64,000 bases of DNA, taken from CAYUMU01 sp964445985 (lineage in GTDB: Bacteria > Planctomycetota > Planctomycetia > Pirellulales > S012-138). Positions 17,033 to 26,420 of the stretch are shown here, piece after piece. A program made the position numbers and the translations under genes. The notes under the pieces were generated by a model. The model worked only from the letters and a program-made list of their open reading frames with translations. It searched no databases and was not told the origin of the DNA. The DNA lies in assembly GCA_964445985.1 (NCBI GenBank), contig CAYUMU010000025.1, positions 1-64,000 of the forward strand, given 5' to 3'. Position 1 is the first letter of the stretch, and each line of letters begins with the position of its first letter.

Positions 17033-20000
17033 ATGACCGCAACGGCATTCATCCAGCGTTGGCAGAACTCGGGCGGGGCGGAACTGGCCAACTCCCAGTC
17101 TTTTCTGAAAGAATTATGCACGCTGCTCGACGTGCCCCAGCCCGACCCGACCGAGGCCGACGAGGATCGCAACGCGTACGTGTTCGAGAAGGCCGTGCTG
17201 TTTAACAATGGCGACGGCACCACCAGCGCGGGCCGCGTCGATCTGTACCGGCAAGGCTGTTACGTGCTGGAATCGAAGCAGGGCGTCGAACGCAAAGCGG
17301 CCGAGCAGGCCGAACTGCTGGCCACCAAGAGCAAGCAGAAGAAAATTCGCTCGGGAACGGCTTCGCGCGGCACGCCGGGGTGGGAACAGGCCATGACCAA
17401 AGCCCGGCAGCAGGTCCGGCGGTACGCCGAAGCCTTGCCGGGCGAGTGGCCGCCGTTCCTGATCGTGGCCGATGTGGGCTATTGCTTCGATCTGTATGCC
17501 GACTTTGCCCAAGCCGGCAAAAACTACATTCCCTTTCCCGATCCGCAAAGCTACCGCATCTATCTGGCCGATCTGGAAGACGAGCAGGTTCGGCAGATGC
17601 TGCGGGCCATCTGGCTCGATCCGCTCAGTCTCGATCCTAGCCGGCGCAGCGCCAAGGTCACCCGCGATGTGGCCCAGCGGTTGGCCAGGTTGGCCAAGAG
17701 CCTGGAACCGGTTCACACGGCCGAGGTGGTGGCGCAGTTCCTCATGCGCTGCCTGTTCACCATGTTTGCCGAAGACGTGGAAATCGGCGGGCTCAAGAAG
17801 GGCGACTTCACAAAGTTTCTTAGCGGGCGGCGGGGCAAGCTGGCCACCTTCGTGCCCATGCTGCAACAGCTTTGGCAAGACATGAACACCGGCGGCTTCT
17901 CGGTGATCTTGGAAGGCCAGATCATGCAGTTCAACGGGGGGCTGTTTGAAGATTGCACGGCCCTGCCGGTGAGCGAGGATCAACTGGAACTGTTGATCGA
18001 AGCGGCCGAAGCCCGCTGGACCGACGTGGAGCCGGCCATCTTTGGCACGCTGCTGGAACGGGCGCTCGACCCGGTGGAGCGGCACAAGCTGGGCGCGCAT
18101 TACACGCCGAGGGCTTACGTGGAACGGCTGGTGATGCCCACCATTATCGAGCCGCTCCGCGAGCAGTGGGATACGGTGTATGCCACGGCGGTGCTGCAAT
18201 ACGAGGCGGGCCAGATTAGCGATGCCGTGAAGAGCGTGCGGCAGTTTCATGAGCAGTTGTGCGAAACGCGGGTGCTCGATCCGGCCTGCGGCAGCGGCAA
18301 CTTTTTGTACGTGGCCTTGGAATTGATGAAGCGGCTGGAGGGCGAAGTCCTCAAGGCCCTCCGCGACTTTGGCGACCGGCAAACCGTGCTGCTGACGATC
18401 GACCCGCACCAGTTTCTGGGCATGGAAGTCAACCCTCGGGCGGCGGCGATCACCGACCTGGTGCTGTGGATTGGCTACCTGCAATGGCACGTGCGCTCGC
18501 GGGGCGGCGACGATCTGCGCGAGCCGATCATTCGCAAGTTCCACAATATTGAATGCCGCGACGCCGTGCTGGCCTGGGACCGCGTGGAACCGGTGGCGGA
18601 CGAAGCGGGCAACCCCGTCACCCGCTGGGATGGCCGCACCACGAAAACGCACCCGGTAACCGGGGAAGAAGTGCCCGACGAAACGGCGCGGGTGCAGGAG
18701 CTGCGGTATGTGAACCCCAGAAAAGCGGAGTGGCCGCAGGCGGATTATATCGTGGGCAATCCGCCGTTTGTGGGCGACAAGATGATGAAGACGGCAATGG
18801 GGTATGGGTATGTAAATACACTTCGCTCGACGTACAAGGAACTAGGTGGTTCCGCAGATTATGTGATGTATTGGTGGAACAATGCAGCCGAAAACGTTTT
18901 GGGAGGAATATCTCGCCGATTTGGATTCATTGCGACTAATAGTCTAAAGCAGAATTACAATCGCCGTACCATCGCGCGACATATGGCAGCTAAGCCACCG
19001 CTGTCTTTATTCTACGCAATTCCAGATCATCCATGGGTGGATTCAACCGATGGCGCGGATGTCCGGATTTCTTTGACCGTAGCTGTTTCCGGCAGTTCAA
19101 GTGGTCGACTGCTTTGCGTCGAAAGTGAACGCCGCGATAGAGAGATGCCTGAGCTTACATTTCGAGAAACGAGCGGACGGATCGGCCCTGACTTGACCAT
19201 TGGAGCGGATGTAGCAGGGGCGGTCGTCTTAAGAGCGAACACAGATGTATCATGCCCGGGTGTTAAACTATTCGGTCAGGGGTTCGTCGTGTCACCATTC
19301 GAGGCAGAACAATTAGGTCTGAGAGAGATTCCGAGCGCCGAAAAATATATTCGACCATATCTCATCGCTCGCGAATTTACGCAGACCGGCAAAGGAAGAT
19401 TCGTCTTGGATTTCCTTGGACTTGATTCTCAGGAATTGCGCGAGCGTTTCCCTGCATGCTACCAGTGGCTCTTGGATCGCGTTAAACCGGAAAGGGATCA
19501 AAATAACCGTGCTTCCTACCGCAAATGGTGGTGGCTATTCGGCGAACCGCGTAAGAAATTCCGCAAGTCTTTTTTAGGCATCAAGCGGCAAATTGTGACG
19601 GCGGAGACATCGAAGCATCGGATGTTTACTTTCGTACCTATTGAAACCGTTGCCGAGGGAACGCTAGTCATAGTTGCACTTGACGACGCCTATTTCCTCG
19701 GCGTGTTATCGAGCCGCATTCATGTCGTCTGGGCACTTGCCACCGGCGGTCGTTTAGGCGTCGGGAACGACCCTCGATACAACAAAACCCGCTGCTTTGA
19801 AACCTTCCCCTTCCCCGATCCTGACGAAGCTCTCAAAGCCCGCATCCGTTCCCTGGGCGAGCAGCTTGACGCCCATCGCAAGCGTCAGCAGGAGCTTTAT
19901 CCCACGCTCACCATGACGGGCATGTACAACGTGCTGGAAAAGTTGCGCGCGGGCGAGGCGCTCTCCGCCAAGGAGAAGGTGATCCATGAGCAGGGTTTGG

Positions 20001-20482
20001 TGTCGGTGCTCAAGCAAATTCATGACGATTTGGACGCGGCGGTGGCGGCCGCTTATGGCTGGCCGGTGGATTTGAGCGACGAGGAGATTTTGCAGCGGTT
20101 GGTGGATTTGAATGCGGAGCGGGCGGCGGAGGAAGCCCGCGGGGTGGTGCGGTGGCTGCGGCCGGAGTTTCAGAACCCGGCGCGGAGCGGAGCGGGAGCG
20201 ACGCAGAAGAAGCTGGCGATGGAAGATGATTTGGCAATGGAAGATGGGCCGGCGGTGGCCGCCGTGGCCGTGAAGGTGGAGAAGCAGCCGTGGCCGGCGT
20301 CGGTGACGGAGCGGTTTACGGCCGTGCGAACCGCCCTGGCCCAACAGGCAGCGCCCGCGACCGCGGCCGACATGGCCAAGCACTTTAAGGGAGGCCGGGT
20401 CAAGTCGGTGGAGGAGTTGCTCGACCTGATGGTCAGCATTGGGCAAGCCCGCCAGACAGACGATGGTCGATACGTGGCGTGA
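17033..20482 (+). CDS. MmeI-like type IIL/IIG restriction-modification enzyme
   Basis: Single-chain restriction endonuclease and N6-adenine methyltransferase of 1149 residues. With the ATG at 17033, the nuclease motif D70-X9-E80-x-K82 (VDLYRQGCYVLESKQ) falls at the positions I recall for MmeI, which supports this start. Then come a helical spacer, the SAM motif DPACGSGNFLYVAL, the catalytic motif NPPFVGDKM, a target recognition region and a helical C-terminus with a ~100-residue extension. MmeI-type enzymes methylate one strand and cut about 20 bases away, needing no partner gene; none is nearby. Bases ~18,800-19,780 are visibly poorer in GC than both flanks and cover late methyltransferase and recognition domain. 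Confidence 0.9.
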   Translation: MTATAFIQRWQNSGGAELANSQSFLKELCTLLDVPQPDPTEADEDRNAYVFEKAVLFNNGDGTTSAGRVDLYRQGCYVLESKQGVERKAAEQAELLATKSKQKKIRSGTASRGTPGWEQAMTKARQQVRRYAEALPGEWPPFLIVADVGYCFDLYADFAQAGKNYIPFPDPQSYRIYLADLEDEQVRQMLRAIWLDPLSLDPSRRSAKVTRDVAQRLARLAKSLEPVHTAEVVAQFLMRCLFTMFAEDVEIGGLKKGDFTKFLSGRRGKLATFVPMLQQLWQDMNTGGFSVILEGQIMQFNGGLFEDCTALPVSEDQLELLIEAAEARWTDVEPAIFGTLLERALDPVERHKLGAHYTPRAYVERLVMPTIIEPLREQWDTVYATAVLQYEAGQISDAVKSVRQFHEQLCETRVLDPACGSGNFLYVALELMKRLEGEVLKALRDFGDRQTVLLTIDPHQFLGMEVNPRAAAITDLVLWIGYLQWHVRSRGGDDLREPIIRKFHNIECRDAVLAWDRVEPVADEAGNPVTRWDGRTTKTHPVTGEEVPDETARVQELRYVNPRKAEWPQADYIVGNPPFVGDKMMKTAMGYGYVNTLRSTYKELGGSADYVMYWWNNAAENVLGGISRRFGFIATNSLKQNYNRRTIARHMAAKPPLSLFYAIPDHPWVDSTDGADVRISLTVAVSGSSSGRLLCVESERRDREMPELTFRETSGRIGPDLTIGADVAGAVVLRANTDVSCPGVKLFGQGFVVSPFEAEQLGLREIPSAEKYIRPYLIAREFTQTGKGRFVLDFLGLDSQELRERFPACYQWLLDRVKPERDQNNRASYRKWWWLFGEPRKKFRKSFLGIKRQIVTAETSKHRMFTFVPIETVAEGTLVIVALDDAYFLGVLSSRIHVVWALATGGRLGVGNDPRYNKTRCFETFPFPDPDEALKARIRSLGEQLDAHRKRQQELYPTLTMTGMYNVLEKLRAGEALSAKEKVIHEQGLVSVLKQIHDDLDAAVAAAYGWPVDLSDEEILQRLVDLNAERAAEEARGVVRWLRPEFQNPARSGAGATQKKLAMEDDLAMEDGPAVAAVAVKVEKQPWPASVTERFTAVRTALAQQAAPATAADMAKHFKGGRVKSVEELLDLMVSIGQARQTDDGRYVA

Positions 20483-20494
20483 GGGGTGGGGCTT

Positions 20495-20561
20495 CTGGGG
20501 GCCAGTTGTGGGCTGCGGTGGATCGAGATGGCTGGCTGTGGTGGCCACAACTTGACCCCAG
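20495..20561. repeat. CTGGGG palindrome, family B copy 4
   Basis: CTGGGGGCCAGTTGTGG (20495-20511) pairs with CCACAACTTGACCCCAG (20545-20561), two mismatches. It lies between the restriction enzyme stop and the convergent HXXEE gene stop and may terminate both. Confidence 0.8.
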
Positions 20562-20573
20562 CCACGCGCGCCG

Positions 20574-21218
20574 TTAGCCGGTTGGCAGTGAGTACGATGT
20601 CGCTCGTGCAGCGGGCATGGCCGGGGCGGTGGAGCGATTGAGCAGGGCAATTCTTTTTCGCACGTGGGCGATGATGATTCCATGCACCGCAATGGCGACG
20701 CCCAGGGCCAGCAGGTGGTTTGAGAGGTGGCTTCCGGCCGCGGTCGAAACGACATACGTGCCGAGCAGGCCGACCGGCAGAAAGATGGTGATGCTGGTGA
20801 GCAAGCCGGGGTTGTATTGCCGTTTGAGGATGGCGGGGATGATATGCCCCAGGGCGTTGAGCATGGGCAGGTAGAAGGCGATCAGCCCTAGCGAAAGATC
20901 GACGAAGCAGGCCAGGTACAGGGCGACGAGGTCGAGCCCCCAGACCAGGAGCGAATTGATCCAGAACGTGGCGATGGGCGTGAGGACGTCGCGGCCTTCG
21001 CCGATCGTGTTGTTGACCCAGAGGCGAAAGCGGTCGCGATCGTGCTCTTCAAATTGATGCAACATATAGATCGGCAGTTGCAAGAACACGAGCCCTAGCG
21101 GCCAGCCGGCAAAGTGGAACACCAGGGGCGAAAGGAGCGCGAGAAAGCCGGCGGCAAACAGCGAGGCATACGGCCACTGCCACTTTTCGACCAGCCAATT
21201 CAACGTGCGTGCCGACAT
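20574..21218 (-). CDS. HXXEE-domain integral membrane protein
   Basis: 214-residue membrane protein with about six helices. The motif LHQFEEHDRDRF (H-x-x-E-E) and a later NALGHIIPAI segment match the HXXEE family, whose conserved His/Glu residues could bind metal. No function is established. The start at 21218 follows AAAGGACA. It is oriented against the restriction gene with a shared palindromic gap, so it is probably an independent unit. Confidence 0.75.
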   Translation of the reverse strand: MSARTLNWLVEKWQWPYASLFAAGFLALLSPLVFHFAGWPLGLVFLQLPIYMLHQFEEHDRDRFRLWVNNTIGEGRDVLTPIATFWINSLLVWGLDLVALYLACFVDLSLGLIAFYLPMLNALGHIIPAILKRQYNPGLLTSITIFLPVGLLGTYVVSTAAGSHLSNHLLALGVAIAVHGIIIAHVRKRIALLNRSTAPAMPAARATSYSLPTG

Positions 21219-21382
21219 GAGCTCTGTCCTTTTACTTACGATGTCATGGGCGGTGAATGTCGCCCGCCGCTTCTGGTGTAATCTAGGTCGTAAATAGGCA
21301 GACGGGGGGCAGGGATTGCTGGGGCATGGGGTGGCCTAATCGCGGCACGATCGTCATAACCGATCCCCGCCGGAGGCACTAG

Positions 21383-21463
21383 TTTCTTGCTCGTTATCAT
21401 CTCTGCAAGCTGCAGAGAACATTAATGCCTCCCGCGTCCGTTTGCGGTTTACCCGCGTTAAGA
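21383..21463 (+). repeat. Dispersed repeat family A, copy 3
   Basis: Matches copies 1 and 2 from TTTCTTGCTCGTTATCATCT to TTTACCCGCGTTAAG. The central hairpin is preserved although its sequence changed: TCTCTGCAAGCTGCAGAGA, where changes in both arms keep pairing. Confidence 0.8.
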
Positions 21464-21540
21464 CATTGCCAGCACAAGCGAGACCCGAGGGCGAGCAACC
21501 ACCCCACGTTTGCTGTTCCAGGCTGTTTGGCCAGATTCGT

Positions 21541-21608
21541 CTGGGGGCAAGTTGTGGGCTGCGGTCGTGGGAGATGGCTTGCCGTGTTGGCCACAACTTG
21601 ACCCCCAG
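21541..21608. repeat. CTGGGG palindrome, family B copy 5
   Basis: CTGGGGGCAAGTTGTGG (21541-21557) pairs with CCACAACTTGACCCCCAG (21591-21608), with one unpaired base. Loop and flanks resemble copy 6 at 48964, including an upstream ATTCGT. Confidence 0.8.
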
Positions 21609-21755
21609 CCACACGCCGGGCAGGGTGGCGCCTGAGCCTGTGGCGAAGGGCGTGGTTGACTCGCTCGAACGGCTCGCGATGGGACTAGCACCGCGAGCGC
21701 TTCGCATCAAAGTAGGGTGCGCAGCCGCGGCGGTTGGGTGATCCTCCACCCGAAA

Positions 21756-21780
21756 GGTACGCACGGGGTGCGGACCCTAC
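21756..21780. repeat. Family C repeat near radical SAM stop
   Basis: GGTACGCACGGGGTGCGG followed by ACCCTAC. With the block GTAGGGTGCGCA at about 21714 it can form a longer hairpin. It lies ten bases past the end of the minus-strand radical SAM gene. Confidence 0.55.
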
Positions 21781-21789
21781 CGCCAGCTT

Positions 21790-23082
21790 CTACCTGGAGA
21801 TGACCGGGAGTTCCAAGCCGGGTGGCGTGCCGCGCGGGCTGGGTTTCGTAGGCAGGTATTCGCCGAGAATTTCTTCCGCCGAGCGGGGGTTGTTGTACTG
21901 GCCAAAGTCGTTGAACCAGAACCGCTTCATCAGGCGGTAAGCCCAGCTTTTTTCGGGGATGCACACGGCGGGGTTGTCTTGGCTGGGGCGGGGCGTCATG
22001 GCGCGGAGTTCCACCATGGCCTGTTGGCGGGCCGTGCTGTCGGTGGCGCCGTGCTTTTCCATCAGGGCCGCCAGCAGGTCGGGCCGTTCCAATACCACGC
22101 AGCCTCGCGTGGCCCCGGCCGCCAACTCGCGGAAGTCTTGCAAGAAGGTTGATTCGGTGATGGCCCGCACGGGGCCGCGCTCGTCGTAGATGGATTCTTT
22201 GGTGAACTGCACGATGGGGCAGGGTTCGATATCGCCCCAGGGGCTGATGTGGTGGCTGATGCCGGTGACCGCCGGGCAGAGGGCCTGGCCGCGTCCGTCG
22301 TAGTAGGCGTCGACAATCGCGATCGGCTTTTTGGCCCTCATGGTGACGACGAAATTGCGGACTTGGAGCTGTTGCTCGGGCGTGAGGGCCAGCTCGGGGC
22401 GGGCGTCGGGACCGACGGGGCGATAGGTGTGGAACCAGCTGTACATCACGCCCATCTCGATCAGATTGTCGAGCCACTTTTCGCAGAGCAGGTCGTCGAA
22501 GTTGGTCTGGCACAGGCTGGTGCAAACGCCGGTGAGCAGTTTGTGCTTGAGGCAGTTTTGGAGGCCTTCCATGGTTTTACTCAGCACCTCGGGCCGGCCG
22601 CGGCGTTCGTCGCTGACGATTTCGGAGCCTTCCACGCTGACCAGCGGGGTGGCGTTGCCAATGCGGCGAAGCTCTTTGGCGACTTCGTCGGTGATGAAGT
22701 GGCCGTTGGTGAAGATCTGGAAGTAGCAGTCGCGATGGCGGTCGAGGATTTCGAGCAGCTCGGAATGCATGAACGGTTCGCCGCCGAGCAGGCCGAAGAA
22801 CACGTTGCCTTGCTGTTTGGCTTCGTTGATCAGCCGATCCATGGCCGGCACGTCGATCTTGTGCTGTTTGGCGGCCACATCGACCCAGCAGCCCTGGCAG
22901 CGGAGATTGCAGCTATTGATGATCGAGACGTAGAGAAACGGCGGGAAGTATTGCCCTCGCTTGAGGCGCCGCTTGTGCTTTTGCACGCTGCGGATGCCTT
23001 TGAATCCCATGCGCCAAAGGAACTTCCAAACCAACCGTTTGTCGGTTTCCAGCAAGACTCGTTTGGCCATCCGCAGGTACAT
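21790..23082 (-). CDS. Radical SAM enzyme
   Basis: 430-residue radical SAM protein. INSCNLRCQGCWVDV carries the CxxxCxxC motif that binds the [4Fe-4S] cluster, and FFGLLGGEPFMHSELLEIL is the SAM-binding GGEP motif. Further cysteines in the C-terminal half, including ISPWGDIEPCPIVQF, resemble a SPASM-type or extra-cluster region, so the enzyme may modify a peptide or other substrate. No precursor peptide or partner is nearby. The start is either ATG at 23082, after GGAAG, or GTG at 23109; I prefer the ATG. It is transcribed divergently from the PilZ-like gene. Confidence 0.85.
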   Translation of the reverse strand: MYLRMAKRVLLETDKRLVWKFLWRMGFKGIRSVQKHKRRLKRGQYFPPFLYVSIINSCNLRCQGCWVDVAAKQHKIDVPAMDRLINEAKQQGNVFFGLLGGEPFMHSELLEILDRHRDCYFQIFTNGHFITDEVAKELRRIGNATPLVSVEGSEIVSDERRGRPEVLSKTMEGLQNCLKHKLLTGVCTSLCQTNFDDLLCEKWLDNLIEMGVMYSWFHTYRPVGPDARPELALTPEQQLQVRNFVVTMRAKKPIAIVDAYYDGRGQALCPAVTGISHHISPWGDIEPCPIVQFTKESIYDERGPVRAITESTFLQDFRELAAGATRGCVVLERPDLLAALMEKHGATDSTARQQAMVELRAMTPRPSQDNPAVCIPEKSWAYRLMKRFWFNDFGQYNNPRSAEEILGEYLPTKPSPRGTPPGLELPVISR

Positions 23083-23603
23083 GGCGACTTTCTTCCGAGA
23101 ACCCGCCACCCAGCGATGGGCGGCAAGATGTTTCTAAGAGGCAAGACAATTTTGGACGGAGGGCACGGCGGGCGAGGGGGGGCGAGGTCAACCCTCGGCT
23201 ATCGGCCAACTTTGTGAAGGCGTTGCGGCTTTTGCAGCATGGTTTGAATCAGGTAGCCGATCCCGCCCCGGCGCATGTCGCCGACCCCACACGGTTTGCG
23301 GGGGGGAACGACTGCTTTAGTTTAGCAGCCGCCGCGGGCAGAGGCGAGTTCTCTGATTGGGTTCTGGGGGGTGAGCAACCACGTTGGGGGGGCGGCGGAC
23401 CTGACCGGGTGGCGCGGTTATTTCTCAAGATTCGGCGGCCTGAGCCGGCGGGCTGCCGATTTTCGAGCTACATTTCCCTCGGACAAATATCGAAGGGCCA
23501 GGGCATTGACGTCGCGGGTTGGGTTCTGCCGATCGCTAGGGTGGGCTGAATTCAGGGGTAGCAATGTCAACGGCCGGCTTCGCCGCCTTCAGATTTCAGG
23601 CTC
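23083..23603. other. Divergent intergenic region, nothing recognised
   Basis: 520 bases between the radical SAM and PilZ-like genes. It should hold both promoters, but I see no convincing promoter pair, repeat or RNA. The open frames here lack start signals. Confidence 0.4.
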
Positions 23604-24560
23604 ATGCGTTACGACGGCCACAACTCATTGCTCACCGAAGGCGGACGCCGTCCGAGCGATCCCGCGGCCGAACTGCCACCAGCGGCGGCTGAGGAAACCA
23701 CTCCAAACGATGGCTCGCGCGGCAGTGATCGCCGCGGTTCGCGACGTTTCTCGGCGCCTTCGGAGCGGCGCGAGGCCCGACTGCGTTCGGGCGATTGCGA
23801 TACCGCGGTTCAGTTGCTGGATGAATCGGCGACGGGCTTTGCGGTGCTGTGCGACCAGCACCCTGGAGTGTTTGAACGCGAAACCGTGTGGTTGCAAACG
23901 GTTTCTGGCTGGGAAACCGCGATCGTGGTTTCGATTGGCGCCGACCCCGCCGGGGTGCGGATCGGGTTGCGCCGGGCCGCGGAAAAACCGCGATCGGGGC
24001 CGAAGGAGGCCAAGGCCAAGAAACTGGCGGGGCCTCCCCGTAATCGTCTGCGGATTGTGGTCGGTTTGACGCTGGTGTTCACGTTGATTGCCGTTCCGCT
24101 GGTGCGATCATCGCTGCTCGACCCGCTGCGGGTGGCCACCTTTTTCTCTGGCAACGCCGGCTCGCCCGATGGGGCGCCGCTGCCCGAACGCCAGCTTCCT
24201 CAAGACGCCAGCGTGGAAGAGGTGCTGCGGCAGCTTGGTCCGCGGGTGTTTTCCAAAGCCGAAGTCCAGCGGGTGCTGAAGATTTCGGCGCACCAGGCCA
24301 ACAAGCTGCAAGCGATTGTTAGTAACTGCAACCATGCGGTGAACATGGCGGTGTTGGGCGGGTCTTCGAGCGAAACCATGTTGCAGCTCAAGAAAGAGCA
24401 GCTCAAGAAAGAGTCGTACAAGCGGGCTGTCGATATCCTCACGCAGGAGCAGCGGCGAGTTTGGATGGAGCTGGTTCGCCATTTGCAACAGCGGGAGGGT
24501 GGCAACCTGTGGCGGACCGAAGCGCACGAGGCCGCGACCGAACGCACGGCGTTCGATTAG
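23604..24560 (+). CDS. PilZ-like membrane protein of unknown function
   Basis: 318-residue protein. Residues about 50-125 look like a PilZ fold: an RRE-x-R start, then VQLLDESATGFAVL, WLQTVSGWETAIVVSIG and VRIGLRRA. The canonical RxxxR and DxSxxG c-di-GMP pattern is only partly present (DESATG). A transmembrane helix follows at about 150-168. The region beyond it is helical with a Lys-rich segment (LQLKKEQLKKESYKRAVDIL), possibly periplasmic. It could be a c-di-GMP-responsive envelope factor, but this is inferred from the fold alone. It has no operon partner. Confidence 0.55.
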   Translation: MRYDGHNSLLTEGGRRPSDPAAELPPAAAEETTPNDGSRGSDRRGSRRFSAPSERREARLRSGDCDTAVQLLDESATGFAVLCDQHPGVFERETVWLQTVSGWETAIVVSIGADPAGVRIGLRRAAEKPRSGPKEAKAKKLAGPPRNRLRIVVGLTLVFTLIAVPLVRSSLLDPLRVATFFSGNAGSPDGAPLPERQLPQDASVEEVLRQLGPRVFSKAEVQRVLKISAHQANKLQAIVSNCNHAVNMAVLGGSSSETMLQLKKEQLKKESYKRAVDILTQEQRRVWMELVRHLQQREGGNLWRTEAHEAATERTAFD

Positions 24561-24915
24561 ACCTGGCCGGCCCCCCCACGGCGCTGCCATCTTGGCACGC
24601 CGCGGAGAGCGAAGGTAGGCGATCCGTGGAAGCCGGTTTGCGGTTTGCTCCCGGCTTCTTGGCAGCGCTTGGCGGGATTGACGCCTGTGCCGGATGTGCC
24701 CTCTGGAAAGAGGGCGGGAAGCGGTTTCCGCCGGCCGGGCGGGGGCTTGCGAGTGATTCTCCGGTGTGCAGCTTGACGATTTAATCGTTGGTAGACATGC
24801 TACAAGCTGCGATTTCGAACGCGACACGCCCGCCCCCGATCGGTGTCGTTTTTTCCCGGCAGCGTCTTTTTCAAGACTCTCAGCTTCGTTCCCAGCGGTT
24901 TTCCCTTGAGGCCGT
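24561..24915. other. Intergenic region with one hairpin
   Basis: 355 bases. The hairpin GAAGCCGG (24629-24636) / CCGGCTTC (24651-24658) follows the PilZ-like gene at about 70 bases. A weak TTGACG near 24773 could be a -35 element, but no matching -10 is convincing. Confidence 0.4.
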
Positions 24916-26352
24916 ATGATCCCAACGCCTGTGCGGTTGCGCCCTGCGAGGGCGTGGTGGATGGTGCCGTGTGGGGCGATTTGGTGTTTGGCCATTGGCG
25001 CGGGGCTGGATTTGGCGGCTGGCGAGCAAGCCAGGGAAGATACGCCCTGCGGCGTATTTCTTTCTGAAGGCATCGACGAAGGTGCTGACGACGCCCGACG
25101 GTTGCGGGAACTGGCGGAAGATTTGGTTCATTCGCCCCGGGCGAACGATCGCGAATCGCGGGGCGCTGGATTTAGGGGGGCTGGATTTAATCGTGCTGCC
25201 GATTGGCCGCCGCCCCCCACGCCCGAGGCGACGATTCGGCGGGTAGGCGAGCAATTTTTTACGCCGCTGCCGCTGGACACGTACCGCTTGCCGGGGGAGT
25301 TCGAGCGTCAGCAGGGGTTGCTGCTGGCTTGCCGCGAGTTGCTGGCGGAGGAACCGGGCCTGTTTGCCGAGATTGTGCGTGAGACGGCGGGCCGGTTGCC
25401 GGTGGTGGTGCTGGTTTCGGACCCCGAAGAGCATCGTTTGGCGCGGGGCGTGCTGGCGCGAGCCCAGGTGCGGGGCAATCACGTGAAATACCTGACCGTG
25501 GTTCACGACACAATGTGGTCTCGCGATTACGGCCCTTTTGTGGTGCGGCACGCGGACGGGTCGGCGGCGGTGGTCGATGCGGAGTATGATTTTACCCGCA
25601 CCAGCGACGACCTGGTGCCGGCCGAGATTGCCCGGCATTTGCAGCTGCCGCTGGTGCAAGTCGCCATGCGAATCGAAGGGGGCAACCTGCTGAGCAACGG
25701 CCGAGGGCTGTGCATTGCCACGACGGAGTTGGTCGATATCAACTCCGACCGAGGGCTCGGCGAAGACGCGGTATGCGAAGTGCTCCGCTCGTGTTTTGGC
25801 GCTAAGGAAACCGTGCTGCTGGAACCGCTGGCCGGCGAAATGACGGGGCACGTGGATATGTTCGCGGCGTTTACCGATGCCGACACCGTGGTGGTGGGGT
25901 CGATGCTCCCCGAAGAAGACGCCGAGAACGCGGCGATTTTGGATCGCAATGCGGAACGGTTGGCTCGGGTGCGCACCGCGCGGGGTCCGCTGCGGGTGGT
26001 GCGGATACCCATGCCGCCGCATGGCGACGGCGTATGGCGAACCTACACCAACGTGATCTTTGCCAACGGGCTGTTGCTGGTGCCGGTTTACCCTGGCCTG
26101 GACGAAGCGGGCCGCCGCCGGGCGATTCAAGCCTACGCTCGCCTGCTGCCGGGCTGGAAGATCGTGGGCCTCGACGCGCGGACGATCTGCGAATTGGGGG
26201 GCGCCTTGCACTGCATTTCGATGAACCTGGGTCCGGCTCCGCCGCCTGCCCAAGACCGGATCGAACGTGTGCGACGGCCGAAACCGCTGCCGCCGGTTCC
26301 CGCGCGGCCGCAACGCAAGCGGGGGCGGGAAATTGCGAGAATAGCGTGGTAG
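24916..26352 (+). CDS. Agmatine/peptidylarginine deiminase-family enzyme, probably exported
   Basis: 478-residue guanidino-group hydrolase of the agmatine deiminase/PAD superfamily. Catalytic blocks are in order: MWSRDYGPF (substrate Asp), MRIEGGNLLS, EMTGHVDMF (general acid His with Asp) and ELGGALHCISMN with nucleophile Cys433. Typical agmatine deiminases are ~350 residues. Here a hydrophobic N-terminus (about 13-34) reads like a signal peptide and is followed by a ~60-residue variable linker, so the enzyme probably acts outside the cytoplasm. The substrate (agmatine, arginine or peptidyl-arginine) is undecided. The basic C-terminal tail (PARPQRKRGRE) is unusual. Confidence 0.82.
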   Translation: MIPTPVRLRPARAWWMVPCGAIWCLAIGAGLDLAAGEQAREDTPCGVFLSEGIDEGADDARRLRELAEDLVHSPRANDRESRGAGFRGAGFNRAADWPPPPTPEATIRRVGEQFFTPLPLDTYRLPGEFERQQGLLLACRELLAEEPGLFAEIVRETAGRLPVVVLVSDPEEHRLARGVLARAQVRGNHVKYLTVVHDTMWSRDYGPFVVRHADGSAAVVDAEYDFTRTSDDLVPAEIARHLQLPLVQVAMRIEGGNLLSNGRGLCIATTELVDINSDRGLGEDAVCEVLRSCFGAKETVLLEPLAGEMTGHVDMFAAFTDADTVVVGSMLPEEDAENAAILDRNAERLARVRTARGPLRVVRIPMPPHGDGVWRTYTNVIFANGLLLVPVYPGLDEAGRRRAIQAYARLLPGWKIVGLDARTICELGGALHCISMNLGPAPPPAQDRIERVRRPKPLPPVPARPQRKRGREIARIAW

Positions 26353-26420
26353 GGGCTGGGGGCTAGTAGCTGGGGGCTGGTGGCTAGTAGCTAGTGGCTA
26401 GTAGCTGGTGCTTGGTGGCA
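26352..26420. repeat. Degenerate short tandem repeat
   Basis: Alternating variants of GGCTAGTAGCT, GGGGGCTGGT and GGCTAGTAGCTAGT directly after the deiminase stop. It looks like slippage-generated simple sequence. Confidence 0.7.

Larger units (their letters stand above)
21219..21789. other. Repeat-rich intergenic region
   Basis: 570 bases without a gene, packed with dispersed elements: family A copy 3 (21383-21463), family B copy 5 (21541-21608) and family C copy 2 (21756-21780). Open frames here are accidental. Confidence 0.65.

Noticed and set aside
24773..24806. Possible promoter TTGACG followed by TGCTAC
   Set aside because: The -35 half is good, but the -10 half does not fit TATAAT at any standard spacing.
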